A stretch of 64,000 bases of DNA from Nesterenkonia lacusekhoensis. Lineage in GTDB: Bacteria > Actinomycetota > Actinomycetes > Actinomycetales > Micrococcaceae. Below the pieces are notes generated by a model. The model worked only from the letters and a program-made list of their open reading frames with translations. It made no database searches and had not been told where the DNA came from. This document shows positions 20,145-29,400 of the stretch, in pieces. The stretch covers positions 310,001 through 374,000 of the forward strand of contig NZ_JAGINX010000001.1 of assembly GCF_017876395.1 (NCBI RefSeq), read 5' to 3'. Positions within the stretch are counted from its first letter, which is position 1; each line of letters starts with the position of its first letter. The position numbers were made by a program, and so were the translations under genes.

Positions 20145-20966
20145 TCAGCCGCGCAGGCCGCCCTGCCAGAGTGCGTCGAACGGGGTGTTCCCCGCCACGC
20201 GCTGGCGGATGCCCTCGGTGACGAACTCCTTGGCCCGGCGTGCGGCCTCCAGGGGAGCCGCACCCTTGGACAGCTCAGCGGCCACCGCGGCGGCCAGGGA
20301 GCAGCCGGCGCCGGAGACGGCGTGCTCGCCGATCTTCGGTGCGGAGAGGACCTCCAGGCCGTTCTCGTCCACGAAGACGTCCACGGCCTCGGAGCCCTCC
20401 AGGCGCACGCCGCCCTTGGCCAGCACGGCTGCACCGGAGATGCGGTGGATCTCCTGGGCGGCAGCCTTGAGGTCCTCCAGAGACTCGATGGTCATGCCGG
20501 AGAGCTGTTCAGCCTCGAAGTGGTTGGGCGTCACGAAGGTCGCCTTCGGCAGTAGCTCCGCCTTCAGTGCGTTGTCGGTGTCCAGAGCGTGGCCAGGCTC
20601 CTGCCCCTTGCAGATGAGCACAGGGTCCAGCACGACGTTCCGGGGCTGACGCTGTGCCAGGGCCTCGGAGACGGTGGAGATGGTGGCGGGGGAGCCCATC
20701 ATGCCCAGCTTGACCGTAGCCAGGGACTCGGCGTCGTAGTCGGCGAAGATGGCTTCGATCTGGTCCGCGATGGTCTGGGCCTCCACCGGCACGAAGCGGT
20801 GGTTCCAGCTGTTCTTCGGATCGAAGGAGACGATGCAGGTCAGCGCGATGATCCCGAAAGTCCCCAGTTCCTGGAACGTCTTCAGGTCAGCCTGGGCACC
20901 CGCCCCGCCGGTGGCTTCGGAGCCGGCGATCGTCAGGGTCATCGCGGGCGTGGGTGCATCAGTCAT
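20145..20966 (-). CDS. pdxK: Pyridoxal/pyridoxine kinase of the ThiD-like PdxK type
   Basis: A 273-residue ribokinase-fold enzyme. The opening LTIAGSEATGGAGAQADLKT, the block QELGTFGIIALTCIVSFDPK and VLDPVLICKGQE match the PdxK branch found in Gram-positive bacteria rather than classic ThiD. The GAGC anion-hole motif (VSGAGCSLAAAVAAEL) is intact near residue 225. It phosphorylates B6 vitamers at the 5' hydroxyl; some members also accept hydroxymethylpyrimidine. The start overlaps the stop of the upstream membrane-protein gene by eight bases, implying coupled translation. PLP made here would serve P protein and other B6 enzymes, but no direct link is encoded. Confidence 0.85.
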   Translation of the reverse strand: MTDAPTPAMTLTIAGSEATGGAGAQADLKTFQELGTFGIIALTCIVSFDPKNSWNHRFVPVEAQTIADQIEAIFADYDAESLATVKLGMMGSPATISTVSEALAQRQPRNVVLDPVLICKGQEPGHALDTDNALKAELLPKATFVTPNHFEAEQLSGMTIESLEDLKAAAQEIHRISGAAVLAKGGVRLEGSEAVDVFVDENGLEVLSAPKIGEHAVSGAGCSLAAAVAAELSKGAAPLEAARRAKEFVTEGIRQRVAGNTPFDALWQGGLRG

Positions 20967-21501
20967 TCTGGGTCTCCTCAGCAGTGGGCTCTTCGGCGGC
21001 GTCGTCGCCGACGGATTCGTTCTCAGCGGCCTGTGTGGCAGGGTCCTCGACAGTGGCCAGCGGCTGGGCGATCCAGCGACCGGCTCCCAGCAGCAGGCCG
21101 GAGGGGAAGCCGACCAGCGGGATGAGCATCGGCATCAGGCCCCCCGTGCCGGCGAAGAGCATCACCGGTCCGTAGAGCAGGCCCACCACGACGTAGCCCA
21201 GCACATGCAGGACCACATTGAGATGGTGCCGGTACAGCCAGTTCACCAGCAGAGTGCCGGGGATCCCGACGCCGACGGCCGCACCTGCGATCAGCGGGAT
21301 CAGCGGAGTCAGGAAGCCCTCGTCGTCCAGGCCCGGGACGAAGGTGAGCCCCAGCAGCAGGGCTCCCATCGCTGCGGTGGGGCCGAGCCAGGAGATGACC
21401 CAGCCGGTCAGTCCCAGCCGGACCCGGGGCCGTGGGCCGGTGTCCTCGGTGCGCGCGGCGCGGCGTCGCGCAGTGGTCTTCTCCGGAGCGGGCGTCGTCA
21501 T
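20959..21501 (-). CDS. Small membrane protein of unknown function
   Basis: A 180-residue protein with an arginine-rich cytoplasmic start (ARRRAARTEDTGPRPRVRLG), four hydrophobic segments at about 32-52, 65-88, 95-120 and 122-142, and an acidic C-terminal tail (residues 150-180). No family is recognised. It is the first gene of a two-gene operon with pdxK, overlapping it by eight bases. A perfect palindrome at 21511-21527 covers its -10 region, so it is probably controlled by a dedicated repressor. Confidence 0.75.
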   Translation of the reverse strand: MTTPAPEKTTARRRAARTEDTGPRPRVRLGLTGWVISWLGPTAAMGALLLGLTFVPGLDDEGFLTPLIPLIAGAAVGVGIPGTLLVNWLYRHHLNVVLHVLGYVVVGLLYGPVMLFAGTGGLMPMLIPLVGFPSGLLLGAGRWIAQPLATVEDPATQAAENESVGDDAAEEPTAEETQND

Positions 21502-21510
21502 AGACGTTGA

Positions 21511-21527
21511 TTCTACCGCTGGTAGAA
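21511..21527 (-). promoter_or_regulatory. Operator-like palindrome over the promoter of the membrane protein-pdxK operon
   Basis: TTCTACC-GCT-GGTAGAA is a perfect 17-base palindrome. On the minus strand its end forms a TAGAAT -10 box (21515-21510) eight bases before the ATG. A repressor bound here would block the promoter. The cognate regulator is not identifiable in this window. Confidence 0.55.
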
Positions 21528-21567
21528 CCCAGCGCCGAAGCGGGTTCTGACCTGTACGGACAGGACC

Positions 21568-22107
21568 TCAGCTCACGTGGCCCATATGGGCCAGCGCCTG
21601 GCGGACCAGCTGCTCACGGCCGCCGACGAACTCGGCCTGGATCTCGGGGGAGAGCACCTGTTCCGGGGTGACCCAGCTGAGCTCGAGGGCGTCCTCGCGC
21701 GGGGAACATTCCCCGGAGACCGGCACCACGTAGGCCAGGGAGACCGCATGCTGGCGGTTGTCCACCAGTCCGGTCTCGCTGGGGTAGGGGAAATACTCAG
21801 CCACGGTGAAGGGAACCGGCGACGGCGGCAGCTGCGGCAGGGCCAGGGAGCCCAGATCCTTCTCGATGTGGCGAAGCAGGGCCGCCCGGATGGTCTCGCG
21901 GTACATGACCCGGCCGGAGACCACGCTGCGGGAGAACCGTCCGTCCTCGTCAGCGGTGTAGAGCAGGCCCAGTTCGGTCACGTAGCCCAGGGCGTCCTGG
22001 CGGACCGGGATGGCCTCCACATAGACCATCGGCAGGCGGCGACGGGCCTCGTAGAGGTCATCCTCATTGAGCCATCCGGGGTTCGGATCAGGGGTGCGCA
22101 CTGACAT
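21568..22107 (-). CDS. NUDIX-like protein, DUF4916 family
   Basis: A 179-residue protein matching the DUF4916 group, a NUDIX-fold family found in actinobacteria. It starts PNPGWLNEDDLYEARRRLPM and contains VSGRVMYRETIRAALLRHIE, where the glutamate-containing helix occupies the place of the NUDIX box but without the full GX5EX7REUXEEXGU pattern. The C-terminal part (DALELSWVTPEQVLSPEI) resembles the usual NUDIX ending. Catalytic activity is uncertain because the box is degenerate. A TAGCAT box ends six bases before the ATG, so the mRNA is likely leaderless. Confidence 0.8.
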   Translation of the reverse strand: MSVRTPDPNPGWLNEDDLYEARRRLPMVYVEAIPVRQDALGYVTELGLLYTADEDGRFSRSVVSGRVMYRETIRAALLRHIEKDLGSLALPQLPPSPVPFTVAEYFPYPSETGLVDNRQHAVSLAYVVPVSGECSPREDALELSWVTPEQVLSPEIQAEFVGGREQLVRQALAHMGHVS

Positions 22108-22128
22108 GGCACCATGCTATCCCTCTGC

Positions 22129-22449
22129 TCAGCTCTGTGCGCGGGTGGTCGCGGTGGAGATCGCCTGGTCCTTGTCGCCGGGGACGACAGCCTCGAACTG
22201 TCGGGAGGGGACCACGACGCGCCAGTGCCCGCCCTGGGCCGGGGCGATGAACGCAGAGCCGTAGTCGGTATGGCGCAGCGTCTCCGCTTTGAAGGAGCGG
22301 GCGCGGGCCTTGCCGATCACTCCGGCGGGGGCCTGGGTCCACCCCGGGAACCAGCTCAGCGGCCGCTGGCCGGCGATGCTCAGCGCCCCGGAGGTCAGAG
22401 CATAGATGCCCACGGCCAGGACGACCTTCACGGTGATGAGCCAGAGCAT
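22129..22449 (-). CDS. Small membrane-anchored protein of unknown function
   Basis: A 106-residue protein with one N-terminal hydrophobic segment (residues 2-25) and a soluble remainder that includes HTDYGSAFIAPAQGGHWRVV. I do not recognise a family. It has its own TAGACT box seven bases upstream of the ATG and follows the large membrane protein gene on the same strand by 33 bases. Confidence 0.7.
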   Translation of the reverse strand: MLWLITVKVVLAVGIYALTSGALSIAGQRPLSWFPGWTQAPAGVIGKARARSFKAETLRHTDYGSAFIAPAQGGHWRVVVPSRQFEAVVPGDKDQAISTATTRAQS

Positions 22450-22482
22450 GCCAGTCAGTCTAGTGATCCGTGGGGGAGCGGA

Positions 22483-23799
22483 TCAGATGATGTCTTCGAC
22501 CGGGCGTCCCATGGCCGCGCGGCGCTCGGCGTGATTGATCCGGTGACGGCGGGACTCGGTGGCCAGGATGACGATGAAGGCACCCATGGCGGCGCCGATG
22601 GCCACGCCCACGGAGGTCAGGTCGGAGAGCAGGCGCGGGAAGATCAGCCAGAACATGCCCCAGCCCAGACCCAGGGCGATGGTGATCCGGCCGCGTTCGG
22701 TCATCGCGTAGAACGCGCCCACCCAGATGCACAGCAGCAGGCCGATCAGAGCCCACAGCAGGGCGGGGATGCCGGGGATGCGGATCCCCAGGGCGGTCAG
22801 CCACACCGAGAAGGAGGACATGGCCAGCACCAGAGCCCAGCCGGCGAAGAGACCGGCGGTGGCGTCGGTGAGGCGACGCTCGGTGCTGCTGCGCGCCGTG
22901 TGGAAGTTGAACTGCCGCACCGCGTCCATCAGCGCCAGGGCCATGGCCAGCGCGGCCAGCACCGCCACGGTCAGCAGATCCAGGTAGACCGCAGCGGTCC
23001 AGGCGAGCATCAGCAGGGAGGCCAGACCGATGCGCCATCCCGAGCGCTGCTGGCGCGGGGTGGACTTCTGCGAGCTCTGCCACTGGAAGACGGTGTGGGC
23101 GATGATGGCGCTGACCACCACCGGCCACAGCCAGAAGAAGCTCGCGTCCGGAGCCAGCAGCGCCTGTTCGCCGGAGTACCAGCCGTCCACCAGCACATCC
23201 AGGGCACCTCCGCCCAAGATGGCCTGCTGACCGAAGGCGCCGAACATCCAGAGCATGGCGGCGAAGGAGGCGGCCGCTCCGACGGTCACAAAGATCTGCC
23301 GGTGCAGGTCGCTCTTCTGGGCCGGCGGATCCGGGTCCCGGGAGGGCAGGTTATAGGGCGGGATGTAGGTGTAGAGGTCATCCTCGTCGTCGCTGGCCTC
23401 GTCCGGGGAGGGCGCGGGCGAGACAGTCGTGGCCGCCTCGATGGCGGAGGCCTTCTCCAGGATGATCTCGCGGCGCCGGTCGGCGTCTGCATCCGGGCGG
23501 ACACGCCCGGCACGCGGGGCGTCGGGGTCCCAGGGCAGCGGGCGCGCATCCCGGGCGCTGCGCTCACGCGGCGCAGGAGGCGGCGGCGGGGGAGAGGGCA
23601 GGGACGGTTCGTCCGCGCTCTCGTCGTCATCTGCTTCGTCGATCGGAGGCAGGATCTGAGTGGACTCTGCCTCGGTCTCCTCCGGTGCGGAGCTCTCCCG
23701 CGGATCGGGGGCCTCGGCGGCAGTGTTGTCTGTGGAGGTCTCCTCCGCAGGGGCAGACTCGTCAGCCGACGATGACGTCTCGGTCGGCTTCTCGCTCAA
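22483..23799 (-). CDS. Polytopic membrane protein with a long acidic/proline-rich N-terminal region
   Basis: A 438-residue protein. The first 165 residues are predicted disordered: rich in Glu, Asp, Ser and Pro, with a seven-proline run near residues 68-75 and basic patches after it. The remainder has about eight hydrophobic segments (near 170-190, 218-238, 257-275, 276-291, 313-333, 345-366, 373-391, 396-413). No family is recognised. The TTG start at 23799 begins three bases after the DedA stop codon, so the two genes are co-transcribed. The last 25 residues are basic (TESRRHRINHAERRAAMGRP). Confidence 0.75.
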   Translation of the reverse strand: MSEKPTETSSSADESAPAEETSTDNTAAEAPDPRESSAPEETEAESTQILPPIDEADDDESADEPSLPSPPPPPPAPRERSARDARPLPWDPDAPRAGRVRPDADADRRREIILEKASAIEAATTVSPAPSPDEASDDEDDLYTYIPPYNLPSRDPDPPAQKSDLHRQIFVTVGAAASFAAMLWMFGAFGQQAILGGGALDVLVDGWYSGEQALLAPDASFFWLWPVVVSAIIAHTVFQWQSSQKSTPRQQRSGWRIGLASLLMLAWTAAVYLDLLTVAVLAALAMALALMDAVRQFNFHTARSSTERRLTDATAGLFAGWALVLAMSSFSVWLTALGIRIPGIPALLWALIGLLLCIWVGAFYAMTERGRITIALGLGWGMFWLIFPRLLSDLTSVGVAIGAAMGAFIVILATESRRHRINHAERRAAMGRPVEDII

Positions 23800-23802
23800 G
23801 TG

Positions 23803-24429
23803 CTACGCTCCCTCTGCGGATCGGTGGGGTGGTCGCCTGCGCCGTGCACGGGCGACGATCATCGCGATGATCAACCCAACCAGGGTACCCACAACGACTG
23901 CCGCGGCTGTGCTGGCCCACGGGGGCAGCCCGGTAGTTGTTCCCGTAATGTAACCTAATCCGACCAGCCACAGGGTCCAGGTCGCGGCACCTGCCAACGC
24001 CAGCGGAATCAGCCCGCCCCGACGCAGACGCATCATACCGGCGGTGGCCATGGAGGCTGAGCGGCCGCCGGGGATCCCGCGGATCAGCAGCAGCCCCACC
24101 CAGGTGGAGGCGCCTCCGGCGCGGATGGAGACACGCAGCATCTTGCGGTGCAGCAGCCGTCCCCATCTCCAGCGGTAGAGCACCCGGATGAACTGGTAGC
24201 GGAAGAGGGCGTAGACGCCCAGATCCCCGAGCAGGCACCCCAGGAAGGTCACGGTCAGCGCCATGCTCAGCGGCATGATCCCATCGGCGGCCATCGTGCC
24301 CGAGGCGATGACCATGACCTCGGAGGGGAAGGGCGGCACGAAGGCGGTCAGCGCCACGGCCACCGCCTGGACCAGGAAGTACCAGAAGCCCCAGGTCTCG
24401 TAGAGGGAGGCATCGCCCAGCTCATGCAT
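23803..24429 (-). CDS. DedA-family membrane protein
   Basis: A 208-residue DedA (SNARE-associated) protein with about five hydrophobic segments. The family pattern is visible in PPFPSEVMVIASGTMAADG near residue 36 and in the charged segment LLLIRGIPGGRSASMATAGM near residue 115, which carries the conserved arginine and glycines. DedA proteins such as UptA return undecaprenyl phosphate to the inner leaflet of the membrane. The start overlaps the pseudouridine synthase gene by eight bases and the next gene begins three bases after its stop, giving a tight three-gene operon. The C-terminal 15 residues are basic. Confidence 0.88.
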   Translation of the reverse strand: MHELGDASLYETWGFWYFLVQAVAVALTAFVPPFPSEVMVIASGTMAADGIMPLSMALTVTFLGCLLGDLGVYALFRYQFIRVLYRWRWGRLLHRKMLRVSIRAGGASTWVGLLLIRGIPGGRSASMATAGMMRLRRGGLIPLALAGAATWTLWLVGLGYITGTTTGLPPWASTAAAVVVGTLVGLIIAMIVARARRRRPPHRSAEGA

Positions 24430-25462
24430 CGGGGGCCTCCTGCAGGCGTCGGCGGGAGGTGAAGGTGCGGTGCTCCCCGGTGATCGGGTCGGTGAAGCTC
24501 AGCGTCTTGGCCAGCAGCTGCAGCGGTGCATCGAAGTCATCAGGGGCGTCGTCGAGCAGCTCGGGGTAGAAGCGGTCGTACAGGATGCCGAGGCCCAGCA
24601 GTGCCATGTGGATCCGCAGCTGGTGGGTCTTGCCGGTGTGCGGGGTCAGCCGGAAGTGCCCGACGTCGAGGACTCCGGTGTCCGGCCCGCGGGGCGCCGG
24701 ACCGGTGGCCAGCAGCTCCACAGCGGAGGAGGAGTTGGCTCCGGGGACGGGCGTGGTCCGGCGTCGGCCCTTCTTGGGCGCGCGGCGGTCCTGGGGTCGC
24801 CGTCCAGAGTCGGCGACGTCGTAGGCGACCCTCTCGGAGACGACCACGCCTTTGGTCTTGTGGATGCGGCTGCGCACGCTCAGCGGGAAGCGCGCGGCCA
24901 GAGCCTGCGGATCCGTGCCGCGTGGCAGGGCGCTGACGCACTCGTAGGTCTTGGAGACGGCTCGGTTCTCGAAGAGCAGTTGGTAGGCCCCGCGCGTGCT
25001 GGGCTCCTTGGAGAGCAGCACGACGCCGGCGGTGCCCCGGTCCAGGCGATGGATGGGGATGAGGTCCGGCTGGTCCAGACGGTTGCGCAGCCGGACCAGC
25101 AGGGATTCCTGGACGTATCTCCCGGCCGGGGTGGTGGGCAGGAAATGGGGTTTGTCCACGGCGATGAGGTGCTCATCCTCGAAGAGGATCTCTTCGGTGA
25201 CCGGCAGGGGAGTCTCGACGCCGGCGGAGCGGTAGTACCAGAGGAACTCGGCCGCACCGAGGGGAGTGTGGGTGCTCAGCGGGGAGCCCTCGGCGTCGAC
25301 GACTTCGCCCTGCTGGAAGCGCTCGGTGATGCCGCCGTGGTCGATATGCCCGAACTTCTCCAGGACGTAGTCGTGGATGGTCTCCCAGGGGCCGCTGAGG
25401 GGCAGGCGCAGGCGCGTGGCGTTGACGCCGTTGCGCACGGGGAGAGGGGAGCGTTGAGACAT
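24422..25462 (-). CDS. RluA-family pseudouridine synthase
   Basis: A 346-residue RluA/RsuA-type enzyme. The catalytic motif is IHRLDRGTAGVVLLSKEPST, with the essential aspartate in RLDRG; FEDEHLIAVDKPHFLPTTPA and the late block LTPHTGKTHQLRIHMALLGL are also typical. It isomerises uridine in rRNA or tRNA; the exact site cannot be told. An unusual basic, low-similarity insert (residues about 220-255, RPQDRRAPKKGRRRT) separates two parts of the fold. No S4 domain is obvious. TAGGCT ends seven bases before the ATG, so it is probably leaderless. It overlaps dedA by eight bases. Confidence 0.88.
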   Translation of the reverse strand: MSQRSPLPVRNGVNATRLRLPLSGPWETIHDYVLEKFGHIDHGGITERFQQGEVVDAEGSPLSTHTPLGAAEFLWYYRSAGVETPLPVTEEILFEDEHLIAVDKPHFLPTTPAGRYVQESLLVRLRNRLDQPDLIPIHRLDRGTAGVVLLSKEPSTRGAYQLLFENRAVSKTYECVSALPRGTDPQALAARFPLSVRSRIHKTKGVVVSERVAYDVADSGRRPQDRRAPKKGRRRTTPVPGANSSSAVELLATGPAPRGPDTGVLDVGHFRLTPHTGKTHQLRIHMALLGLGILYDRFYPELLDDAPDDFDAPLQLLAKTLSFTDPITGEHRTFTSRRRLQEAPDA

Positions 25463-25559
25463 CAGCCTCAGCCTATCGGGCGGTGGGCCTGGTCAGGATC
25501 ACTCCTGAGGAGGAGGTTGACCGGGCAGAAGATCTCGCGGGCGAAGCCGGCGGCGAGTC

Positions 25560-26342
25560 TCAGCCCCACTCGGGGGCTTTGGCCTGCGCGGTCTCCTCAG
25601 GGGTTCCCAGCGGGTGGTTGACCTGCCAGGAGAAGCCGAAGCGGTCGGTGACCCAGGCGTAGTTCTGGGCGAACTCATAGCTGCCCGGCTCCATCAGGTA
25701 GTGGCCGCCCTCGGCCAGCTTGCCCACGATGTGGTCGAACTCGGAGGCCGAATCCACCACCACCGCGATCGAGGTGGAGGGGGTGAAGCTGAACGCGTGC
25801 CTGACCAGGCTGTCCTGGATCATCAGCACCTGGTTGCCGATCTTCAGCTGTGCCGTAGCCACCAGCACCGGCGGCTCTTCAGCGGTCTGCTCGGCGTCGT
25901 CCTGCGCGGTCTCCGCCTCCGCTTCCTCCGCGGAGTCCTCCTCACCAGAGTCCTGCTCAGCGGAGCTCTCGTCGGAATCCTCGCCAGCCGAGTCCTCCTC
26001 AGCGGAGCCCTCCGGCGTCTCCGCCGAGTCCTCAGCAGCAGAGTCCGTCGCATCCTCGGACCCGGCCGCATCGTCAGAGTCTTCGTCCACAGAACCCTCG
26101 TCCACAGAGTCCGCCTCAGCGTCCTCTTCGGTGCTCTCCGTGTCCTCGCCGGACTCTTCCTCACGGTCCCGTGCGATCTCCTGCTCCTCTTCCTCCTGCT
26201 CGGTGGCAGGGTCGAAGATCTCAGTTCCCTCGAGGTGGTGCTGGATCGCGACGAGCTCTGCGTCCGGGAAGGTCTCCAGGTAGTGATCGATCGCTTCCTG
26301 GGCACGGCCCTGGAACATCAGGAACGGAAAGCTAAGAGTCAT
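25560..26342 (-). CDS. PhnB-like VOC-fold protein with a 110-residue acidic insertion
   Basis: A 260-residue protein. Residues 1-45 (SFPFLMFQGRAQEAIDHYLE, FPDAELVAIQHH) and 158-248 (ATAQLKIGNQVLMIQDS, FTPSTSIAVVVDSASEFDHI, TDRFGFSWQVNHP) form a PhnB/3-demethylubiquinone methyltransferase-like VOC domain of normal length. Between them lies an insert of about 110 residues made almost only of Glu, Asp, Ser and Ala. The reading frame is intact across it. Leaderless start: TACGCT at 26349-26354 (minus) ends six bases before the ATG. The ligand is unknown; the insert would be a highly charged loop projecting from the VOC dimer. Confidence 0.8.
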   Translation of the reverse strand: MTLSFPFLMFQGRAQEAIDHYLETFPDAELVAIQHHLEGTEIFDPATEQEEEEQEIARDREEESGEDTESTEEDAEADSVDEGSVDEDSDDAAGSEDATDSAAEDSAETPEGSAEEDSAGEDSDESSAEQDSGEEDSAEEAEAETAQDDAEQTAEEPPVLVATAQLKIGNQVLMIQDSLVRHAFSFTPSTSIAVVVDSASEFDHIVGKLAEGGHYLMEPGSYEFAQNYAWVTDRFGFSWQVNHPLGTPEETAQAKAPEWG

Positions 26343-26403
26343 GGGATCAGCGTAGCCGACGCGGCCGGGGAACTCTTGAATCTGACCTGGAGCAACGCTG
26401 CGC

Positions 26404-29400
26404 TCAGCCGGCGAACCGCAACCCTGACGGGGAGGAATGGAACCCAGCTGCCCGCAGGGACTTCGCAAACCGATGCTCGAGGATCCGCTGCCCGTTGACC
26501 CGTTCCACCGCGATCCGCCCGACCTTCGCCGCCCGCAGCCGCGCGGTCAGCGCCACCGCTGCGGCGTCCAGGAGCTCCTCGTCCTCGGTGAACAGCAGCA
26601 GCGTCCGTCCGCCGCGCTCCATATAGATCACCAGCTCGCCGCGGCACAGCACGACGACGGCGCCCGCCTTCCGGCCCGGCCGCGCGGAGACCCCTGAGCC
26701 CGGCTCCTCGGCGCCCGGCACCGCCGGCCAGTCCAGCGCCGCACCGTAGGCGTTGGCCGGATCCGTGGCTGCCAGAGCGATCGGCGCCGCAGACTCCTCC
26801 TGCCCCCGAGTCCGCGCGCCACGGGAACCGTTTCCAGCTGACCGCTGCTCACCGGAGGCGTCCTCCAGGCGCTCGGAGATCGCGCGCAGCTGATCGATGG
26901 TGGCCGAACTGGTGAATTGAGCGGCGCCCAGCTGTTCGATGAAATGGCCCCGCCGGATCTGTCCGGCCTCCTCCGCCGCGGCCAGGACCTTATAGACCGC
27001 GGCGAAACCACCGGCCAGCGGCCCCTCGCCAGCGGCTTCCTTGGGGCTGCGGCCGGTCCGCTGCTCACTGATCACCGAGCCGCGGGTGACCACTCCGTAG
27101 CGGTCCAGCAGGATCTCCGCCTGGGTATGGGACGCCACTGTGGGAGCCGTCTCCGCAGCAGGCGGCAGCGACCAGCGGCCTCCGACGCCGACTTCGGCGC
27201 CTGTGCTCGAGGCCTCAGCGCCGAGCCGTCCCCGGTGGGCCTGCACCGACTGCCGCAGCGCCATCCGACGTGAGGCATGCCGGCTGCGCGACGGCCTGGG
27301 CTTCTGCCGGTGCGCCGTGCTGCCGGAGGCCAGGAAGCTGCGCACCGGGGCGAAGCTGTCCGGGATGACCCGGCCCTCCCAGAACAGCTCCCACAGAGCA
27401 TCAGCAGTCTGCTGAGCTGAGGTGCTCACACCGTCGCGGACCAGCTGGTCATGCAGAGCGTCGGCGAACCAGGCACCTCCGCGCCCCAACGTCTCCACGA
27501 CGGCCTGGCGCAGCGAACCCTCCTCCTCGCCCTGGGCGGGAGCAGGTCTCAGCAGCGTCTCCGCATCCTCCCGCGGGGCGAAGGCCACCCAGCCGTCATG
27601 GCCGGTGAGCGCACCACGGCCCAAAGCCACCACCTCACCGGAGGCCAACAGCTCATCCAACATGCCGGGCCGATAGTCGGGAAGCCGTGCCGGAAGGATG
27701 AAGGACTCCCAGGCACTGGCCGGTGCCGCCGCCCCGGAGAGCTGGGAGAGCACCGCACTCAGATCGGCCGCACGCAGATCAGCGGAACCGGCGTCGTCGT
27801 CTGCTTCAGCCACTCCCTGCCACTGCAGCAGGAACTGGGCGTAGGCCCGCACCGGGACCGGCTCCACCTCGGCTCGCAGGGCGGCCAGCGAGCGACGCCG
27901 GATCCGACGCAGCATCTCCACCTCGCACCATTCGGTCTCCTCGCCCGCCGGCAGACCCTCAGGGCGGAAGAGGCCCTCCACCACCCGGTGCTCCTCGGTC
28001 AGGCGGCGCAGCGCATCGGCCACCACGGCCCGGCCCAGCCCCAGGGCGCGGGCGGCAGCCCCTATGGTGAAAGGCCCGTGGGTGCGGGCGAAGCGGCCCA
28101 CCAGATCGCCCAGCGGATCGGCCACCGGGTCCAGGAAGGTCTGCGGGATCCCGGGAGGAAGCGGCACGCCGAGCCCATCGCGGAGACGAGCTGCATCCTC
28201 CACCGCGGCATAGGCCGGCTGTCCCTGCCAGGAGACTCGGAACGCGCGCTGGGAGGAGACCAGCTGCTCGGCCCAGGCCTCCGCCTCCGGCACAGACGCA
28301 TGGGCTGCTGCCTCAGCGTCAGCGGCCTGGCCGTCGGCCTCTTGGCTGCCCGCCTCCCCGCCGTCGATCTCCTCGGCCTCGGCCTCGTGAGCAGGACTGT
28401 GCGGAGACTCCAGACGCTGTGCCAGCTGTTCAGATGTCAGTGGGCCCAGCAGCCGCAGCAGATCCGCCACCGATTCTGCGGCGCGGTCCTCCCCACGAGC
28501 CCCGGGGGAGGTGGGAAGCCGCCGGGCGGGGCTCAGCCGCTGGACGTGAGCCTCGGCCTCGTCGATGATCTGCTGGTCCAGGAACTCGCGCAGCTCCACT
28601 CGGCCCAAAAGCTCGCCCAGCAGCTCCGGGTCCACCGACAGGGCGGCGGCCCGGCGCTCGGCCAACGGAGAATCGCCCTCGTAGAGGTACTGGGCGATGT
28701 AGCCGAAGAGGATGGACTGGGCGAAGGGGGAGGGCCGGTGCGTGGTCGCCTCCACCAGGGTGATCTGCCGCTGAGAGATCCCGCGGGTCAGCTCCAGCAG
28801 CGCGTCCATGTCATAGACGTCCTGGAGGACCTCGCGCATAGCCTCCATGATCATGGGGAAGTCGGGGTAGCCCGCGGCGACCTCCAACAGCTGGGAGGAC
28901 CGCTGACGCTGCTGCCACAGCGGAGTGCGCTGGCCAGGGTTCTGCCGCGGCAGCAGCAGGGCCCGCGCCGAGGCCTCGCGGAATCGTCCGGAGAAGAGCG
29001 CGCTGGCGCTGACCTGTGAGGTCACCAGCTCCTCCAGCTCCTCCGGCTCAAAGCGGAACAGCTCGGCCCCGGGCGGCTCCTCATCCATCATGGGGACCCG
29101 CAGCACGATCCCGTCGTCGCTGGCCATGGCAGCCCCGTCGAGCCCATAGCGCTCATGCAGGCGTTCACCCACGGCCAGTGCCCAGGGCGCGTGGACCTGC
29201 AGACCGTAGGGGGAGTGCAGGATGATCCGCCAGTCGCCCAGCTCATCGCGGGTCCGCTCCACGACCAGACGGCGGTCCGTGGGCAGCGCCCCGGTGGCCT
29301 CCTGCTGATCGGCCAGGTACCGGACCAGGTTCTCCCGGGCCCACTGGTCCATGCCCAGGCGCTGCAGCCGCTGCTGGACGGCCTCCTCCTGCCCGCCGGC

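Noticed and set aside
22114-23775. Long plus-strand open frame opposite the minus-strand membrane protein gene
   Set aside because: Gly/His/Gln-rich translation with no family similarity; it is the antisense reading of a gene with clear membrane segments, as expected at high GC.
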